Shown here piece after piece: positions 8,745 to 18,368 of a stretch of 64,000 nt of DNA (positions are counted from its first letter, which is position 1; every line of letters begins with the position of its first letter). The notes beneath the pieces are model-generated. The model ran no database searches and was not told where the DNA came from. It was given only the letters and a program-made list of their open reading frames with translations. A program made the position numbers and the translations under genes. The stretch is from Hydrogenophilus thiooxidans (lineage in GTDB: Bacteria > Pseudomonadota > Gammaproteobacteria > Burkholderiales > Rhodocyclaceae), in NCBI RefSeq assembly GCF_019049855.1, contig NZ_JAHLSY010000011.1, forward strand, positions 27,278 through 91,277. The letters are read 5' to 3'.

Positions 8745-9772
8745 ACGGATCGGCGCATCGGGCGGTGACCGGTTGGGAGCGTCGTGCGCTGCTGTTGGCA
8801 GCTCCGATCGTTTTGCTCTGGGGAACCGTCCTCTCCCTCAAACTCACACCGGCTTTTTTTGCGGGTGTGCTCACCTTTGGCGCTTCGCAAGCGATGACCC
8901 AGCGTTTTGCTCGCTCGCCCGCGTTTGCCCGCCATGCGCGTCTCTATTCCGCCGCGGTCGTGGCCTTGGTGACCCTTCTTTTGATCGTCGGATTGGTCGA
9001 GTTCGTCTTGTGGGCGCCCCAAGCGATTCCGAAACTTTTCAAGCAGTTGGCGACCACGCTCGAGCAGTTACGGGGTTTGCTGCCCGCCTGGGCGAACTAT
9101 CTGCCCGATTCGGTCGACACCGTGCGTCGCGAGGCGATCGTCTGGCTCAAAGCGAACGCTGCAGCCGTGCAGAGTTGGGGGCTCCACACCGCACGGGGGG
9201 TTGGGTATGTGATCCTGGGACTCATCATCGGAGGGCTGGCGGCCGTCCAGGTTGCCTGGTCGAGCGATGAACCCAATCTCAAACCGCTTCCCCCTTTGGC
9301 GCAGGCTATTTTCGACTACACGCGCGAGCTTGTCGCCAGTTTTACCCAGGTCGTTTTTGCCCAGGTGAAGATCTCCCTGGTCAATACCGCGCTCACCGCC
9401 GTTTTTTTGGTGGGCATTTTGCCGCTTCTGGGGCGGACGTTGCCGCTTACCCCAGTCCTGCTGGTTGTCACTTTCGTGGCGGGTCTGTTGCCTGTGGTGG
9501 GAAATCTTATCTCGAACACCGTCACCACGTTGGTGGCGCTAAGTGTCTCGGTGATCGATGCGGTACTGGCTCTGGGTTGGCTCGTTTTCATCCACAAACT
9601 GGAGTATTTCTTGAACGCCCACATCATCGGCAACCGCATTCGTTCCCATGCGTGGGAGATCTTGACGATGATGGTGGTGCTGGAAGCAGCTTTCGGGGTG
9701 GCTGGGGTAGTGAGCGCCCCCGTCTTCTTCGCGCAACTCAAATCGACCCTGCGGCGCGAAGGGCTGCTGTGA
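8741..9772 (+). CDS. AI-2E family transporter (PerM/YdiK-like membrane protein)
   Basis: A 343-aa inner-membrane protein with about seven hydrophobic segments: two near the N-terminus, one after a soluble amphipathic region (LFKQLATTLEQLRGLLPAW), and a C-terminal cluster including VFLVGILPLLG, VVTFVAGLLPVVGNLISN and the conserved HKLEYFLNAHIIGNRI block. This is the AI-2E transporter superfamily, whose members export small molecules or ions; the substrate cannot be read from sequence. Its ATG overlaps the selD stop (ATGA), so the two are translationally coupled. A selenium-related role is only suggested by the coupling. Confidence 0.85.
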   Translation: MNGSAHRAVTGWERRALLLAAPIVLLWGTVLSLKLTPAFFAGVLTFGASQAMTQRFARSPAFARHARLYSAAVVALVTLLLIVGLVEFVLWAPQAIPKLFKQLATTLEQLRGLLPAWANYLPDSVDTVRREAIVWLKANAAAVQSWGLHTARGVGYVILGLIIGGLAAVQVAWSSDEPNLKPLPPLAQAIFDYTRELVASFTQVVFAQVKISLVNTALTAVFLVGILPLLGRTLPLTPVLLVVTFVAGLLPVVGNLISNTVTTLVALSVSVIDAVLALGWLVFIHKLEYFLNAHIIGNRIRSHAWEILTMMVVLEAAFGVAGVVSAPVFFAQLKSTLRREGLL

Positions 9773-9789
9773 GGGCAAGCGCCTGCCGG

Positions 9790-10515
9790 TCACCGCAGCG
9801 CGCTGTGGCGCGAAGGTTCCGGACAAGGGATGAGCGGCGCCAGAGCAGGCCAGACCGTTTCGAGAAGGAGCGGCTGCGCTTCCGCGGTGGGGTGGAGTCC
9901 ATCGCCTTGAAACGCGTCACGGTTGAGCGCAATGGGCGCCAAAAGGAACGGAACGAAACCGGCTACCCGTTTTTCCACTGCCAATTCCGCAAAGGTCGCG
10001 GTGAACGCTTCGCTGTAGTCGGGACCCAGGTTCGGCGGAATTTGCATCCCGATCAGCACCACCTGCGCCCCGGCGGCGTGCGCCGCGTCGATCATCGCGG
10101 CCAGGTTCTCCCGCATCGCCGCCAGCGACAAACCGCGCAGCCCGTCGTTTGCACCGAGTTCGAGGATTACCAACCGGGGCCGTTCGCGGGTGAGCAATTT
10201 CGGTAGCCGCACCCGGCCGCCGTGGGTCGTCTCGCCCGAAACGCTGGCGTTGACCACGCGCCACTGCGGCGCGCACGCCCGCAGCCGCTCCGCGAGGAGA
10301 TCGACCCAACCGCTACCGGCGCGCAGACCATAGCCCGCCGAGAGACTGTCGCCGAAGACGAGGAGCGTTGCCGCCTGGGCGCGCGGAGCAGAAGGGCGCT
10401 CCGGGTTCGCGGCACCATCGTCTGCCCGCGCCGGGCGGTTCGGTAAGCGGCTGAGGAACCCAACCGTTATCATCGCACTCAAGAGACGACGACGAAAAGC
10501 AGAGCGAAGCGACAT
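9790..10515 (-). CDS. tesA: Periplasmic arylesterase / acyl-CoA thioesterase I (SGNH hydrolase)
   Basis: A 241-aa SGNH-hydrolase of the TesA group, which hydrolyses acyl thioesters and esters. The nucleophile Ser57 is in FGDSLSAGYG, the oxyanion Gly and Asn are in SGETTHGG and GANDGL, and the Asp-His pair is in GDGLHPT. A basic N-terminus followed by a hydrophobic run points to export to the periplasm. The ATG at 10515 directly abuts the ATG of the divergent ATPase (CATATG); a later ATG at 10473 would leave a 42-bp gap and a shorter signal peptide. The tesA/ybbA divergent pairing is also known from Escherichia coli. Confidence 0.9.
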   Translation of the reverse strand: MSLRSAFRRRLLSAMITVGFLSRLPNRPARADDGAANPERPSAPRAQAATLLVFGDSLSAGYGLRAGSGWVDLLAERLRACAPQWRVVNASVSGETTHGGRVRLPKLLTRERPRLVILELGANDGLRGLSLAAMRENLAAMIDAAHAAGAQVVLIGMQIPPNLGPDYSEAFTATFAELAVEKRVAGFVPFLLAPIALNRDAFQGDGLHPTAEAQPLLLETVWPALAPLIPCPEPSRHSALR

Positions 10516-11199
10516 ATGATCGAAGCCATCCATCTCACGAAAACGGTTACCCTGCCAAGCGGAGCCACCTTGACCTTGCTCGATGCGGTCGACTGTACCA
10601 TCAACGACGGCGAGGCGGTTGCGGTCGTGGGCGCTTCCGGGTCTGGCAAAACGACGCTCCTTGGACTGCTCGCCGGGCTCGACCGGCCCACGCGCGGCAC
10701 GATCGTCGTCGATCGCGCTGAGATCACCGCGTGGGACGAAGAGGCGCGCGCCCGCTGGCGGCAGCAAGCGGTTGGTTTCGTCTTTCAAGATTTCCAACTC
10801 CTTCCGCACCTCACTGCGTGGGAAAACGTGGCGCTCCCCCTCTGGCTCAAAGGGGAGGGCGATGCGGAACGGCAAGCCAAAGCGTGGCTCGCGCGTGTCG
10901 GTTTGGCCGAACGGCTCGGTCATCGTCCGGAGGCTCTCTCTGGTGGCGAACAGCAGCGCGTCGCGTTGGCGCGCGCGTTTGCGTGCCGCCCGCGCTACCT
11001 CTTTGCCGACGAACCCACGGGGAACCTCGACGCTGCCACGGGCGAAACCGTGATCGAACTCTTGTTTTCGCTGCAGCAAGAGAGCGGCGCCACGCTCGTT
11101 CTGGTCACCCACGATCCGGCATTGGCCGCGCGCTGTCAGCGGGTATTGACGCTCCAGCGGGGTCGGCTTGTCGCCAACGATCGCCCATCAGCGGGATAG
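10516..11199 (+). CDS. ybbA: ABC transporter ATP-binding protein (YbbA/LolD-like)
   Basis: A 227-aa cytosolic ATPase. Walker A is GASGSGKTT at 39-47, the Q-loop FQDFQLL, the signature LSGGEQQRV, Walker B YLFADEPTGNLD and the switch His in VTHDP. This is the MacB/LolD/YbbA subfamily that pairs with long FtsX-like permeases. The usual partner (ybbP) is not downstream: the next gene, 12 bp overlapping at the tail, is on the other strand. The permease must therefore be elsewhere, or the ATPase is an orphan here. Its start codon touches the divergent tesA start. Confidence 0.9.
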   Translation: MIEAIHLTKTVTLPSGATLTLLDAVDCTINDGEAVAVVGASGSGKTTLLGLLAGLDRPTRGTIVVDRAEITAWDEEARARWRQQAVGFVFQDFQLLPHLTAWENVALPLWLKGEGDAERQAKAWLARVGLAERLGHRPEALSGGEQQRVALARAFACRPRYLFADEPTGNLDAATGETVIELLFSLQQESGATLVLVTHDPALAARCQRVLTLQRGRLVANDRPSAG

Positions 11200-12165
11200 C
11201 GCGGCGCGCACCGCGCGTGCCGTGGTCCAGCCGCTCGCTACCGCGCTTTCCAACCCGGGAAGCGCACCGATCGGTGGCAACCAGTCGCCGGCAAGCCACA
11301 AATGGCGGGCGATGTGAACCGGTTGGGCAACCGGCTGCGGAAGCGCCCGTGCGCTACCCCAGCGCAGAACCTTCGGCCACTGATGCAGCCGCGCCGAGGT
11401 TCGTTCCAATTGAGCGGGCAAAAGCGGCGCTGCGTCCTGCGGTTCGGTTGTCAGCACCACCGCCGCTGCGGTGATGTGCCCTGGCCCGACCGTGGTCACA
11501 CGCCACCCTGAATCGCCGTGTGGGGTGAGCGCGATCACCGGTGATGCAATCTGCACCACCTGTCCGAAGCGACCGATCCGCCGCGCGAGCGCCACCGCAA
11601 ACCATTCGCTCGCCGGTTCCGTTACTTGCCACGCGTGCCTTTGCGATGCCGGAAAGCGCATGACGGCGCGAACGAGCGGCACAAGGCGCGGCCAGGTCAG
11701 GGTGGCGAGCGATTCTCCGCACCATGTCGTGGCGAATCGTGAAAGCGCTGCATGAAACGGCGCAGGCGGGGTGGCGACCCGGAACCAGGCAGCAAGCGGC
11801 GTATCCGGATGGCGACGCCCCCACGCCCGCAACCGCCAAAGCCAAAAGAGGGGGTGGGAAACGGACGTTCCTTCGAGTTTGGGCCAACCGGTTGGCGAAA
11901 CGGACCAGCGCTGCGCACCTTCCTCTTCCTCCCAAGCGTACGGAAGCGACCTAAGCGGCTGCGAAGAAAGGGCGCCCGCACGCAAGAGCTGTTTCAGCAT
12001 CGGTGTGGCGGCGGGGAAACGGAGCGCGTGTTCGGCCAAACTGGCAAGCCCCCCGCCCAGTTGCGGACGCTTTTCCAGCACGATCACGGAGTACCCCCAA
12101 CGCGCCAACCGCCAGGCTGCGGTGAGTCCCGCTGCGCCCGCCCCGACTACGACGATTCGTTTCAC
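11188..12165 (-). CDS. FAD-dependent amine-oxidase-type oxidoreductase
   Basis: A 325-aa flavoprotein. The N-terminus RIVVVGAGAAGLTAAWRLARWG is the classic GxGxxG FAD-binding fold, with the acidic residue of the second strand in VIVLEKRPQLGGGL. The C-terminus HLWLAGDWLPPIGALPGLESAVASG is the second FAD-contact motif of amine oxidases, carotenoid/squalene desaturases and protoporphyrinogen oxidase-like proteins. At 325 aa it is shorter than those enzymes and resembles RenA-like bacterial proteins of unassigned substrate. It lies divergent from mrp (86 bp apart) and tail-to-tail with ybbA. Class is firm; substrate unknown. Confidence 0.8.
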   Translation of the reverse strand: MKRIVVVGAGAAGLTAAWRLARWGYSVIVLEKRPQLGGGLASLAEHALRFPAATPMLKQLLRAGALSSQPLRSLPYAWEEEEGAQRWSVSPTGWPKLEGTSVSHPLFWLWRLRAWGRRHPDTPLAAWFRVATPPAPFHAALSRFATTWCGESLATLTWPRLVPLVRAVMRFPASQRHAWQVTEPASEWFAVALARRIGRFGQVVQIASPVIALTPHGDSGWRVTTVGPGHITAAAVVLTTEPQDAAPLLPAQLERTSARLHQWPKVLRWGSARALPQPVAQPVHIARHLWLAGDWLPPIGALPGLESAVASGWTTARAVRAALSR

Positions 12166-12251
12166 TGCGCTCCTTTTCTAGGGGTGATCGTTCCTGCCAC
12201 ACGGTGGTATGATCGCACGCATCGTTCGCATTCGACAAGGAGCCGCGCGAC

Positions 12252-13343
12252 ATGGCGATAACCCAAGAGGCTGTTCGATCGGTGCTTGCGCAGACCATCG
12301 ACCCCAATCGCGAAAAAGATTACGTGACCACCGGCGCCGTGCAGCAAATCGCAGTCGACGGCGACGCCGTATCGGTCAAGATCGCGCTCGACTACCCCGC
12401 AAAGAGTCAATGGGCAGCGATCCAGCAGCAGATCGAAACCGCGCTTCGTGACGCGTTGCACCCTGCGGCGCTCTTCGTCGAAGTGACCAGCCAAATCGGC
12501 ATCCACAAAGTGCCGCCGGGGTTACGGCCGCTGCCCGGTGTCGCGAACATCGTCGCGGTCGCGTCGGGTAAAGGGGGTGTGGGAAAGAGCACCACCGCGG
12601 TGAATCTTGCGCTTGCGTTGGCGGCAGAAGGGGCGAAGGTGGGGATTTTGGATGCCGATATCTATGGCCCCTCGATCCCGCAAATGCTCGGGCTCGGCCA
12701 TCAAAATCCGGTCTCGGAAGACGGACAGAAGATGCAGCCGCTCACCGCGTACGGCATCGAAGCGATGTCGATCGGCTTCATGGTCGACGTCGAAACGCCG
12801 ATGATCTGGCGTGGCCCGATGGCTTCACAGGCGCTGGTGCAGCTCCTTACCGAAACCGCGTGGCACGACCTCGACTACCTCATCGTGGACATGCCGCCGG
12901 GAACGGGGGACATCCATCTGTCGCTCGCGCAAAAAGCGCCGCTCACCGGCGCGGTGATCGTTACGACCCCGCAAGAGATCGCGCTGTTGGACGCGCGCAA
13001 AGGGCTCAAGATGTTCGAAAAGGTCCAAGTCCCCGTTTTGGGGGTGATCGAGAACATGAGCCTTCATATCTGCTCGCACTGCGGCCACGTCGAACCGATC
13101 TTCGGGGAAGGGGGTGGCAAAAAACTCTGTGACGATTACGGCGTGCCTTTCCTGGGGGCGTTGCCCTTGGATCGCCGTATCCGGGAGGAGACCGATAGCG
13201 GCAAACCCACCGTGGTGGCCGAGCCCGATGGCCCGATTGCCGAAAAATATCGGGAGATTGCCCGCCAGGTGGCGATTGCGATTGCCGACCGCGGCAAAGA
13301 CTTTACTCACAAAATGCCCACGATCGTGGTCAAAAACGACTGA
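12252..13343 (+). CDS. mrp: Iron-sulfur cluster carrier protein Mrp/ApbC
   Basis: A 363-aa P-loop scaffold that binds and hands over [4Fe-4S] clusters. Residues 1-85 form a DUF59/MIP18-like domain. The deviant Walker [10 protein letters not shown] ends at 113, [14 protein letters not shown] follows, and the cluster-binding CxxC is in [11 protein letters not shown]. Cytosolic. The start follows AAGGAG at 12237-12242. Upstream, TGGTATGAT at 12205-12213 looks like an extended -10 promoter. dcd starts 8 bp after its stop, so mrp-dcd and possibly the decarboxylase form one operon. The many Fe-S and heme proteins in this window would depend on such a carrier. Confidence 0.95.
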   Translation: MAITQEAVRSVLAQTIDPNREKDYVTTGAVQQIAVDGDAVSVKIALDYPAKSQWAAIQQQIETALRDALHPAALFVEVTSQIGIHKVPPGLRPLPGVANIVAVASGKGGVGKSTTAVNLALALAAEGAKVGILDADIYGPSIPQMLGLGHQNPVSEDGQKMQPLTAYGIEAMSIGFMVDVETPMIWRGPMASQALVQLLTETAWHDLDYLIVDMPPGTGDIHLSLAQKAPLTGAVIVTTPQEIALLDARKGLKMFEKVQVPVLGVIENMSLHICSHCGHVEPIFGEGGGKKLCDDYGVPFLGALPLDRRIREETDSGKPTVVAEPDGPIAEKYREIARQVAIAIADRGKDFTHKMPTIVVKND

Positions 13344-13351
13344 ACGCAACG

Positions 13352-13918
13352 ATGAGCATCAAATCGGACCGGTGGATCCGCCGCATGGCTGAAACGTACG
13401 GGATGATCGAACCGTTCGAACCCGAGCTCGTGCGGCAAGTGGATGGCACGCGCGTCGTCTCCTTCGGCACCTCGAGCTACGGCTACGACGTTCGCTGCGC
13501 CAACGAATTCAAGATCTTCACCAACATCAATTCGACGATCGTCGACCCCAAGAATTTCGACGAACGCAGTTTCGTCGACTTTGTCGGCGACGTTTGCATC
13601 ATCCCGCCCAACTCGTTTGCGTTGGCGCGCACCGTCGAATACTTTCGCATTCCGCGCAACGTCCTCACGATCTGCCTTGGGAAGAGCACCTACGCGCGCT
13701 GCGGCATCATCGTCAACGTCACACCGCTTGAACCGGAGTGGGAAGGGCATGTGACGCTCGAATTCTCCAACACCACGCCGCTGCCGGCGAAGATTTACGC
13801 AAACGAAGGCGTGGCGCAGATGCTCTTCTTCGAATCGGACGAGGTGTGTGAAACGAGCTACCGCGACCGGGGCGGTAAGTATCTGGGGCAACGCGGCGTG
13901 ACCCTGCCGCGCATGTGA
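13352..13918 (+). CDS. dcd: dCTP deaminase
   Basis: A 188-aa trimeric enzyme that deaminates dCTP to dUTP, feeding dTMP synthesis. It begins [14 protein letters not shown] and keeps [11 protein letters not shown], the catalytic-Glu strand [28 protein letters not shown] and the C-terminal [15 protein letters not shown], so it is full length and well conserved. It starts 8 bp after mrp. thyA and folA, the following steps in thymidylate supply, lie 2.2 kb further on the opposite strand. Confidence 0.97.
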   Translation: MSIKSDRWIRRMAETYGMIEPFEPELVRQVDGTRVVSFGTSSYGYDVRCANEFKIFTNINSTIVDPKNFDERSFVDFVGDVCIIPPNSFALARTVEYFRIPRNVLTICLGKSTYARCGIIVNVTPLEPEWEGHVTLEFSNTTPLPAKIYANEGVAQMLFFESDEVCETSYRDRGGKYLGQRGVTLPRM

Positions 13919-13943
13919 AGCGACAACGACAAAGGGCGACGCG

Positions 13944-16178
13944 ATGCGTTTTCATTTTCCTATCGTCATCATCGACGAGGATTTCCGTTCGGAAAACGCC
14001 TCCGGCTTGGGGATTCGAGCGCTCGCGCAGGCGATCGAAGCCGAAGGAATGGAGGTGCTGGGGGTGACGAGTTACGGCGACCTCACCTCGTTTGCCCAGC
14101 AACAGAGTCGGGCGTCGGCGTTCATCGTCTCGATCGACGACGAGCAGCTGCAAGACCCGCTGCAGGCGGCTGAGGTGATCGAACAGATTCGCAATTTCGT
14201 CGCCGAGATCCGTTTTCGTAACGCCGACATTCCGATCTTCCTCTACGGGGAGACACGCACCAGCCGCCACATCCCCAACGACGTGTTGCGCGAACTCCAC
14301 GGCTTCATCCATATGTTCGAGGATACCCCGGAATTCATCGCGCGATACGTGGTGCGCGAGGCGCGCAACTACCTCGACAGCCTCGCTCCCCCCTTCTTTC
14401 GGGCGCTTACCCATTACGCTGCCGATGGATCCTACTCATGGCACTGCCCGGGGCATTCGGGTGGGGTGGCATTCCTCAAAAGCCCCGTCGGTCAGATGTT
14501 CCACCAGTTCTTCGGCGAAAACCTCCTGCGCGCCGACGTCTGCAACGCCGTAGAAGAGCTGGGGCAGTTGCTCGATCACACCGGGCCCGTTGCGGCGAGC
14601 GAACGCAACGCCGCGCGCATTTTCCACTGTGACCATCTGTTTTTCGTCACCAACGGAACCAGCACCTCGAACAAGATGGTCTGGCACTACACCGTTGCGC
14701 CGAACGATATCGTCGTGGTCGATCGCAACTGCCACAAATCGGTGCTGCACGCGATCATCATGACCGGCGCGATTCCGGTCTTTCTCACCCCGACGCGCAA
14801 CCACTACGGGATCATCGGCCCGATCCCGGAACGCGAATTCGCGCCAGAAGCGATCCAGGCGAAGATCGACGCACACCCGTTCGCCCAACTGGCAAACGAC
14901 CGACAACCCCGCATCCTCACGCTGACGCAATCGACCTACGACGGCATCCTCTACAACGTCGAACGGATCAAAGCAGAGCTCGACGGCTACATTCCGACGC
15001 TGCATTTCGACGAAGCGTGGCTGCCGCACGCCGCTTTTCACGACTTTTACGGCGACTACCATGCAATTGGCGCAGACCGCCCGCGCTGCGAAACTTCGCT
15101 TATCTTCTCCACCCAATCGACCCACAAACTGCTTGCGGGGCTGTCGCAGGCGTCGCAAATCCTGGTTCAAGAGGCGAAACAGGGTGGGTTTGACCGTGAC
15201 CTCTTCAACGAAGCGTACTTGATGCATACCTCGACCTCGCCGCAATACGCGATCATCGCCAGTTGCGACGTTGCCGCGGCGATGATGGAACCGCCTGGGG
15301 GTACCGCGCTCGTCGAAGAATCCTTGATGGAAGCGGCCGAATTCCGCCGTGCGATGCGCGAAGTGGCGCGCGACTATCCCGATTGGTGGTTCCGCGTCTG
15401 GGGGCCGGAGCGGCTCGCGGAAGAGGGGATCGGCACGCCCGAAGACTGGATGCTGCGCCCGAACGAACGGTGGCACGGTTTTGGCGAAATCAGCGAAGGG
15501 TTCAACATGTTGGACCCGATCAAAGCGACGATCATCACCCCAGGGCTCGACGTCGATGGCGATTTCCACGACTGGGGTATCCCGGCCGGGGTCGTGACCC
15601 GCTACCTTGCGGAACACGGCATCGTCGTCGAAAAAACGGGGCTTTACTCGTTCTTCATCATGTTCACCATCGGCATCACCAAAGGGCGGTGGAACACGAT
15701 GGTGACCGAATTACAGCAGTTCAAAGACGATTTCGACCGCAACCAACCTCTGTGGCGGGTGATGCCGGAGTTCATCGCGAAGCACCCGAGATACGAAAAA
15801 TGGGGGTTACGCGACCTCTGTCAGCGCATTCACGCGTTTTACAAAGCACACGACGTGGCGCGCCTTACCACGCAGATGTACCTTTCGGAGATGGAACCGG
15901 CGCTGCGCCCTGCGGACGCCTGGGCCAAACTGGCGCATCGCGAAATCGACCGCGTCCCCATCGACGCGCTCGAAGGGCGGATCACCGCGATGCTCGTCAC
16001 CCCGTACCCACCGGGAATCCCGCTTCTGATTCCGGGCGAGCGCTTCAACGCAACGATCGTCCACTACCTGCAGTTTGCCCGCGCGTTCAACCGCTCGTTT
16101 CCCGGGTTCGAGACCGACGTGCACGGCCTCGTCAAAGGCGAGGATGGGGAATACTACGTCGATTGCGTGCGCGATTGA
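13944..16178 (+). CDS. Biodegradative arginine/lysine/ornithine decarboxylase (PLP)
   Basis: A 744-aa fold-type I PLP decarboxylase of the AdiA/LdcC/SpeF group. The wing domain, residues 1-130, is response-regulator-like (FPIVIIDEDFRSENASGLG). The core holds WHCPGHSGGVAFLKSPVG, FVTNGTSTSNKMV, HFDEAWLPHAAFH (Asp of the PLP ring contact) and STQSTHKLLAGLSQ with PLP-binding Lys395. The C-terminal domain ends in YPPGIPLLIPGERF. Such cytosolic enzymes make cadaverine, agmatine or putrescine and often protect against acid. Which amino acid is used cannot be decided here; annotations in betaproteobacteria vary. It follows dcd by 25 bp, and its last 25 bp overlap the folA tail. Confidence 0.9.
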   Translation: MRFHFPIVIIDEDFRSENASGLGIRALAQAIEAEGMEVLGVTSYGDLTSFAQQQSRASAFIVSIDDEQLQDPLQAAEVIEQIRNFVAEIRFRNADIPIFLYGETRTSRHIPNDVLRELHGFIHMFEDTPEFIARYVVREARNYLDSLAPPFFRALTHYAADGSYSWHCPGHSGGVAFLKSPVGQMFHQFFGENLLRADVCNAVEELGQLLDHTGPVAASERNAARIFHCDHLFFVTNGTSTSNKMVWHYTVAPNDIVVVDRNCHKSVLHAIIMTGAIPVFLTPTRNHYGIIGPIPEREFAPEAIQAKIDAHPFAQLANDRQPRILTLTQSTYDGILYNVERIKAELDGYIPTLHFDEAWLPHAAFHDFYGDYHAIGADRPRCETSLIFSTQSTHKLLAGLSQASQILVQEAKQGGFDRDLFNEAYLMHTSTSPQYAIIASCDVAAAMMEPPGGTALVEESLMEAAEFRRAMREVARDYPDWWFRVWGPERLAEEGIGTPEDWMLRPNERWHGFGEISEGFNMLDPIKATIITPGLDVDGDFHDWGIPAGVVTRYLAEHGIVVEKTGLYSFFIMFTIGITKGRWNTMVTELQQFKDDFDRNQPLWRVMPEFIAKHPRYEKWGLRDLCQRIHAFYKAHDVARLTTQMYLSEMEPALRPADAWAKLAHREIDRVPIDALEGRITAMLVTPYPPGIPLLIPGERFNATIVHYLQFARAFNRSFPGFETDVHGLVKGEDGEYYVDCVRD

Positions 16179-16708
16179 ACGCGGCGGTAGGTGACGAACG
16201 CAAACGGATAGGGGTGGTTCGCGTCCGCCGGGTGTCGCGTGCGTGCAACTTCGACGAATTCCGTTTTGGGCCAAGGCGGAAAGAACGCGTCGGCAGAGAC
16301 TTCGGCGTCGACCTCGGTGAGCTCCAAGCGGTCCGCAAAGGGAAGTGCCGCGGCGTAGAGCTGCGCGCCGCCGATCACGAACACGGTGGGCGCCTTCGCC
16401 AGTGCCGCCAATGCCGCCTCGAGCGTTGGAAAGCATAGCACCCCAGAGGGAAGCGTCGATTCCGGTTCTCTTTCGGTGGGCGCGGCGTCCGTTTGCGATC
16501 GCGCAAGCGTTCGACTCACCACCGCGTTGGTGCGCCCCGGCAGCGGCCTCCCAAGAGAGTGCCACGTGTTGCGCCCCATCACCACCGGCGCCCCCAGCGT
16601 GAGCTGCTTGAAGCGTTTGAGGTCGTCCGGCAGATGCCACGGAAGCGCATTGCGGTACCCCAGTTCCCCATTTCGACCCACTGCGGCGATGATCACGATT
16701 TCGCTCAT
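16154..16708 (-). CDS. folA: Dihydrofolate reductase
   Basis: A 184-aa NADPH-dependent enzyme reducing dihydrofolate to tetrahydrofolate. It begins [20 protein letters not shown], with the substrate-binding [14 protein letters not shown] (catalytic acidic residue in LPDDL), [18 protein letters not shown] for cofactor binding, and [14 protein letters not shown]. It is about 20 residues longer than the common 160-aa form, the extra sequence lying in a loop after VVSRTLAR that is rich in charged residues. The ATG at 16708 overlaps the thyA stop by 4 bp, so the pair is coupled: ThyA produces the dihydrofolate that FolA recycles. Confidence 0.95.
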   Translation of the reverse strand: MSEIVIIAAVGRNGELGYRNALPWHLPDDLKRFKQLTLGAPVVMGRNTWHSLGRPLPGRTNAVVSRTLARSQTDAAPTEREPESTLPSGVLCFPTLEAALAALAKAPTVFVIGGAQLYAAALPFADRLELTEVDAEVSADAFFPPWPKTEFVEVARTRHPADANHPYPFAFVTYRRVQSRTQST

Positions 16709-17505
16709 ACCGCCACCGGCGCCGGAATGTGGGGATGGGGGTCGTACCCCTCCAGGGTGAAGTGCTCGTAGCGAAAATCCTCGAGCCGCGTGATCGTCGG
16801 GTCGAGTCGCATCCTGGGCAACGGGCGTGGCGTTCGGGTGAGCTGCAGACGCGCTTGTTCGATGTGGTTGCGGTACAAGTGGCAATCGCCGCCCGTCCAG
16901 ATGAACTCGTGCGCGGTGTAGCCGCAAACCTGTGCCACCATCATCGTCAGAAGCGCGTACGAGGCGATATTGAACGGAACCCCCAAAAAGACGTCGGCGC
17001 TACGCTGATAGAGTTGGCACGAAAGGCGCCCATGCGCGACGTAAAACTGAAAGAGTGCGTGACAGGGCGGAAGCGCCATCTTGTCGACATCGGCGGGGTT
17101 CCACGCCACGACCAGGTGGCGTCGCGAGTCTGGATTGTTCTTGAGCGATTCCACCACCTGCGCGATCTGGTCGATCACCCGCCCGTCTGGTGCCTCCCAG
17201 CGCCGCCACTGTTTGCCGTAGATCGGCCCCAAGTCACCATTTGCGTCGGCCCATTCGTCCCAGATCGTCACCTTGTTTTCATGAAGGTAGCGAATGTTGG
17301 TGTCGCCGCGCAAAAACCAGAGCAGCTCATGAATGATCGAGCGCACATGGAGCTTTTTCGTGGTGAGCAGCGGAAAGGTCTCCCCGCCGTTGAGTGGAAA
17401 CCGCATCTGATAGCCGAAGACCGACAGCGTGCCGACGCCGGTGCGGTCGCGTTTTTCCACGCCGTGGGTGAGGATGTGGTCGAGAAGCGCCAGATAGGTC
17501 TGCAT
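16705..17505 (-). CDS. thyA: Thymidylate synthase
   Basis: A 266-aa enzyme (usual length 264) methylating dUMP to dTMP with methylenetetrahydrofolate. The nucleophile Cys148 is in [34 protein letters not shown] [29 protein letters not shown] and the dUMP-binding [18 protein letters not shown] are all intact. The ATG at 17505 ([12 protein letters not shown]) is the family start; codons upstream are unlikely to be used. The perfect FNR/DNR box at 17525-17538 lies only 20 bp upstream, positioned for the divergent ODP gene but possibly also affecting thyA. Confidence 0.97.
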   Translation of the reverse strand: MQTYLALLDHILTHGVEKRDRTGVGTLSVFGYQMRFPLNGGETFPLLTTKKLHVRSIIHELLWFLRGDTNIRYLHENKVTIWDEWADANGDLGPIYGKQWRRWEAPDGRVIDQIAQVVESLKNNPDSRRHLVVAWNPADVDKMALPPCHALFQFYVAHGRLSCQLYQRSADVFLGVPFNIASYALLTMMVAQVCGYTAHEFIWTGGDCHLYRNHIEQARLQLTRTPRPLPRMRLDPTITRLEDFRYEHFTLEGYDPHPHIPAPVAV

Positions 17506-17524
17506 ACAAAAACTCGCCGGTTTC

Positions 17525-17566
17525 TTGATCCAGGTCAAAGAAGCCCGTGAATAACTATGGTAATGT
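17525..17566 (+). promoter_or_regulatory. FNR/DNR-type box and -10 region for the ODP sensor operon
   Basis: TTGATCCAGGTCAA at 17525-17538 fits TTGAY-N4-RTCAA at all ten fixed positions. Counting 41.5 bp from its centre predicts a start site near 17573, and the hexamer exactly 22 bp past the box is TAATGT (17561-17566), a poor -10 match (3/6), as can occur at activator-dependent promoters. A start at 17573 lies 25 bp before the chosen ATG at 17598. For thyA on the other strand the same geometry would put the start inside the gene, so the box is assigned to the plus-strand operon. Confidence 0.65.
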
Positions 17567-17597
17567 GAAAAATACCACACATGCCATGGAGTGGCGT

Positions 17598-18368
17598 ATG
17601 CGCAATCTAGAACTATACCGCGATTCGAACCACCTGTGCGTGCTTTTGCACGAAACCGAAGGGAATGAAGAGGAAGGCATTCACTCGAATCAGTATCTCA
17701 TTTTGCACCGGGAGGAGGGGGTATTGCTCGACCCCGGCGGTTTCGGCGTGATGCCCGACGTGCTCGAAGCGATGCTCGACTACTGCACGCCGGAGCAGAT
17801 CAAGGCGATCATCCTTTCGCACCAGGACCCGGACATCGTCGGCGGGTTAGCTTCCTGGCTCGAGATCACACAAGCTCAGGTGTGGATTTCGCGTTTGTGG
17901 ACCCGCTTCATTCCCCATTATGGTCTCCCACCCAAGGCGGTCGAGCGCCTTATCGCGATTCCCGACGAAGGGGCACGCTTCACCTGGAACGACGGTACGG
18001 AACTGGAGCTCCTGCCGGCTCATTTCCTCCATTCCGAAGGCAATTTCCACGTCTATGACCCCACCAGCCAGATCCTCTTTTCAGGCGACCTCGGTGCAGC
18101 GGAGATGAGCAGTGCGGCACTCAGCCCATTTGTCGATGACTTCCCCGCCCACGTTTGCCAAATTGCCGGATTTCACCGTCGCTACATGGTGAGTCACCGT
18201 GCGGTTGCCGTATGGCGCGCGACCCTGGGGGATCGACCGCTCTCGATGATCGCCCCGCAGCACGGAGCGATCTACCGTGGTCGTGCGATCACTGATTTCC
18301 TTGCCTGGATCGACGAACTGCCTTGCGGCGTCGATTGCCTACAGCCAGGCGGGAGATTCCTTCCGTGA
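17598..18368 (+). CDS. MBL-fold diiron oxygen-sensor-like protein (ODP family)
   Basis: A 256-aa cytosolic metallo-beta-lactamase-fold protein. Its metal ligands follow the flavodiiron/ODP pattern rather than the hydrolase pattern: SHQDPDIVG (HxDxD, with Ile where hydrolases have the last His), [18 protein letters not shown] and APQHGAIY. Related ODP proteins are known diiron O2 or Fe sensors coupled to chemotaxis receptors or diguanylate cyclases. No flavodoxin domain is present, so it is not a complete NO/O2 reductase. The ATG at 17598 has GGAG six bases before it. Its stop overlaps the GTG of the GGDEF-EAL gene (GTGA), so the two are translationally coupled and likely act together. Confidence 0.82.
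   Translation: MRNLELYRDSNHLCVLLHETEGNEEEGIHSNQYLILHREEGVLLDPGGFGVMPDVLEAMLDYCTPEQIKAIILSHQDPDIVGGLASWLEITQAQVWISRLWTRFIPHYGLPPKAVERLIAIPDEGARFTWNDGTELELLPAHFLHSEGNFHVYDPTSQILFSGDLGAAEMSSAALSPFVDDFPAHVCQIAGFHRRYMVSHRAVAVWRATLGDRPLSMIAPQHGAIYRGRAITDFLAWIDELPCGVDCLQPGGRFLP

Noticed and set aside
14436..15617. 393-codon reverse frame inside the PLP decarboxylase gene
   Set aside because: Arg/Asp-rich mirror of a conserved gene with no start signal or known motif.
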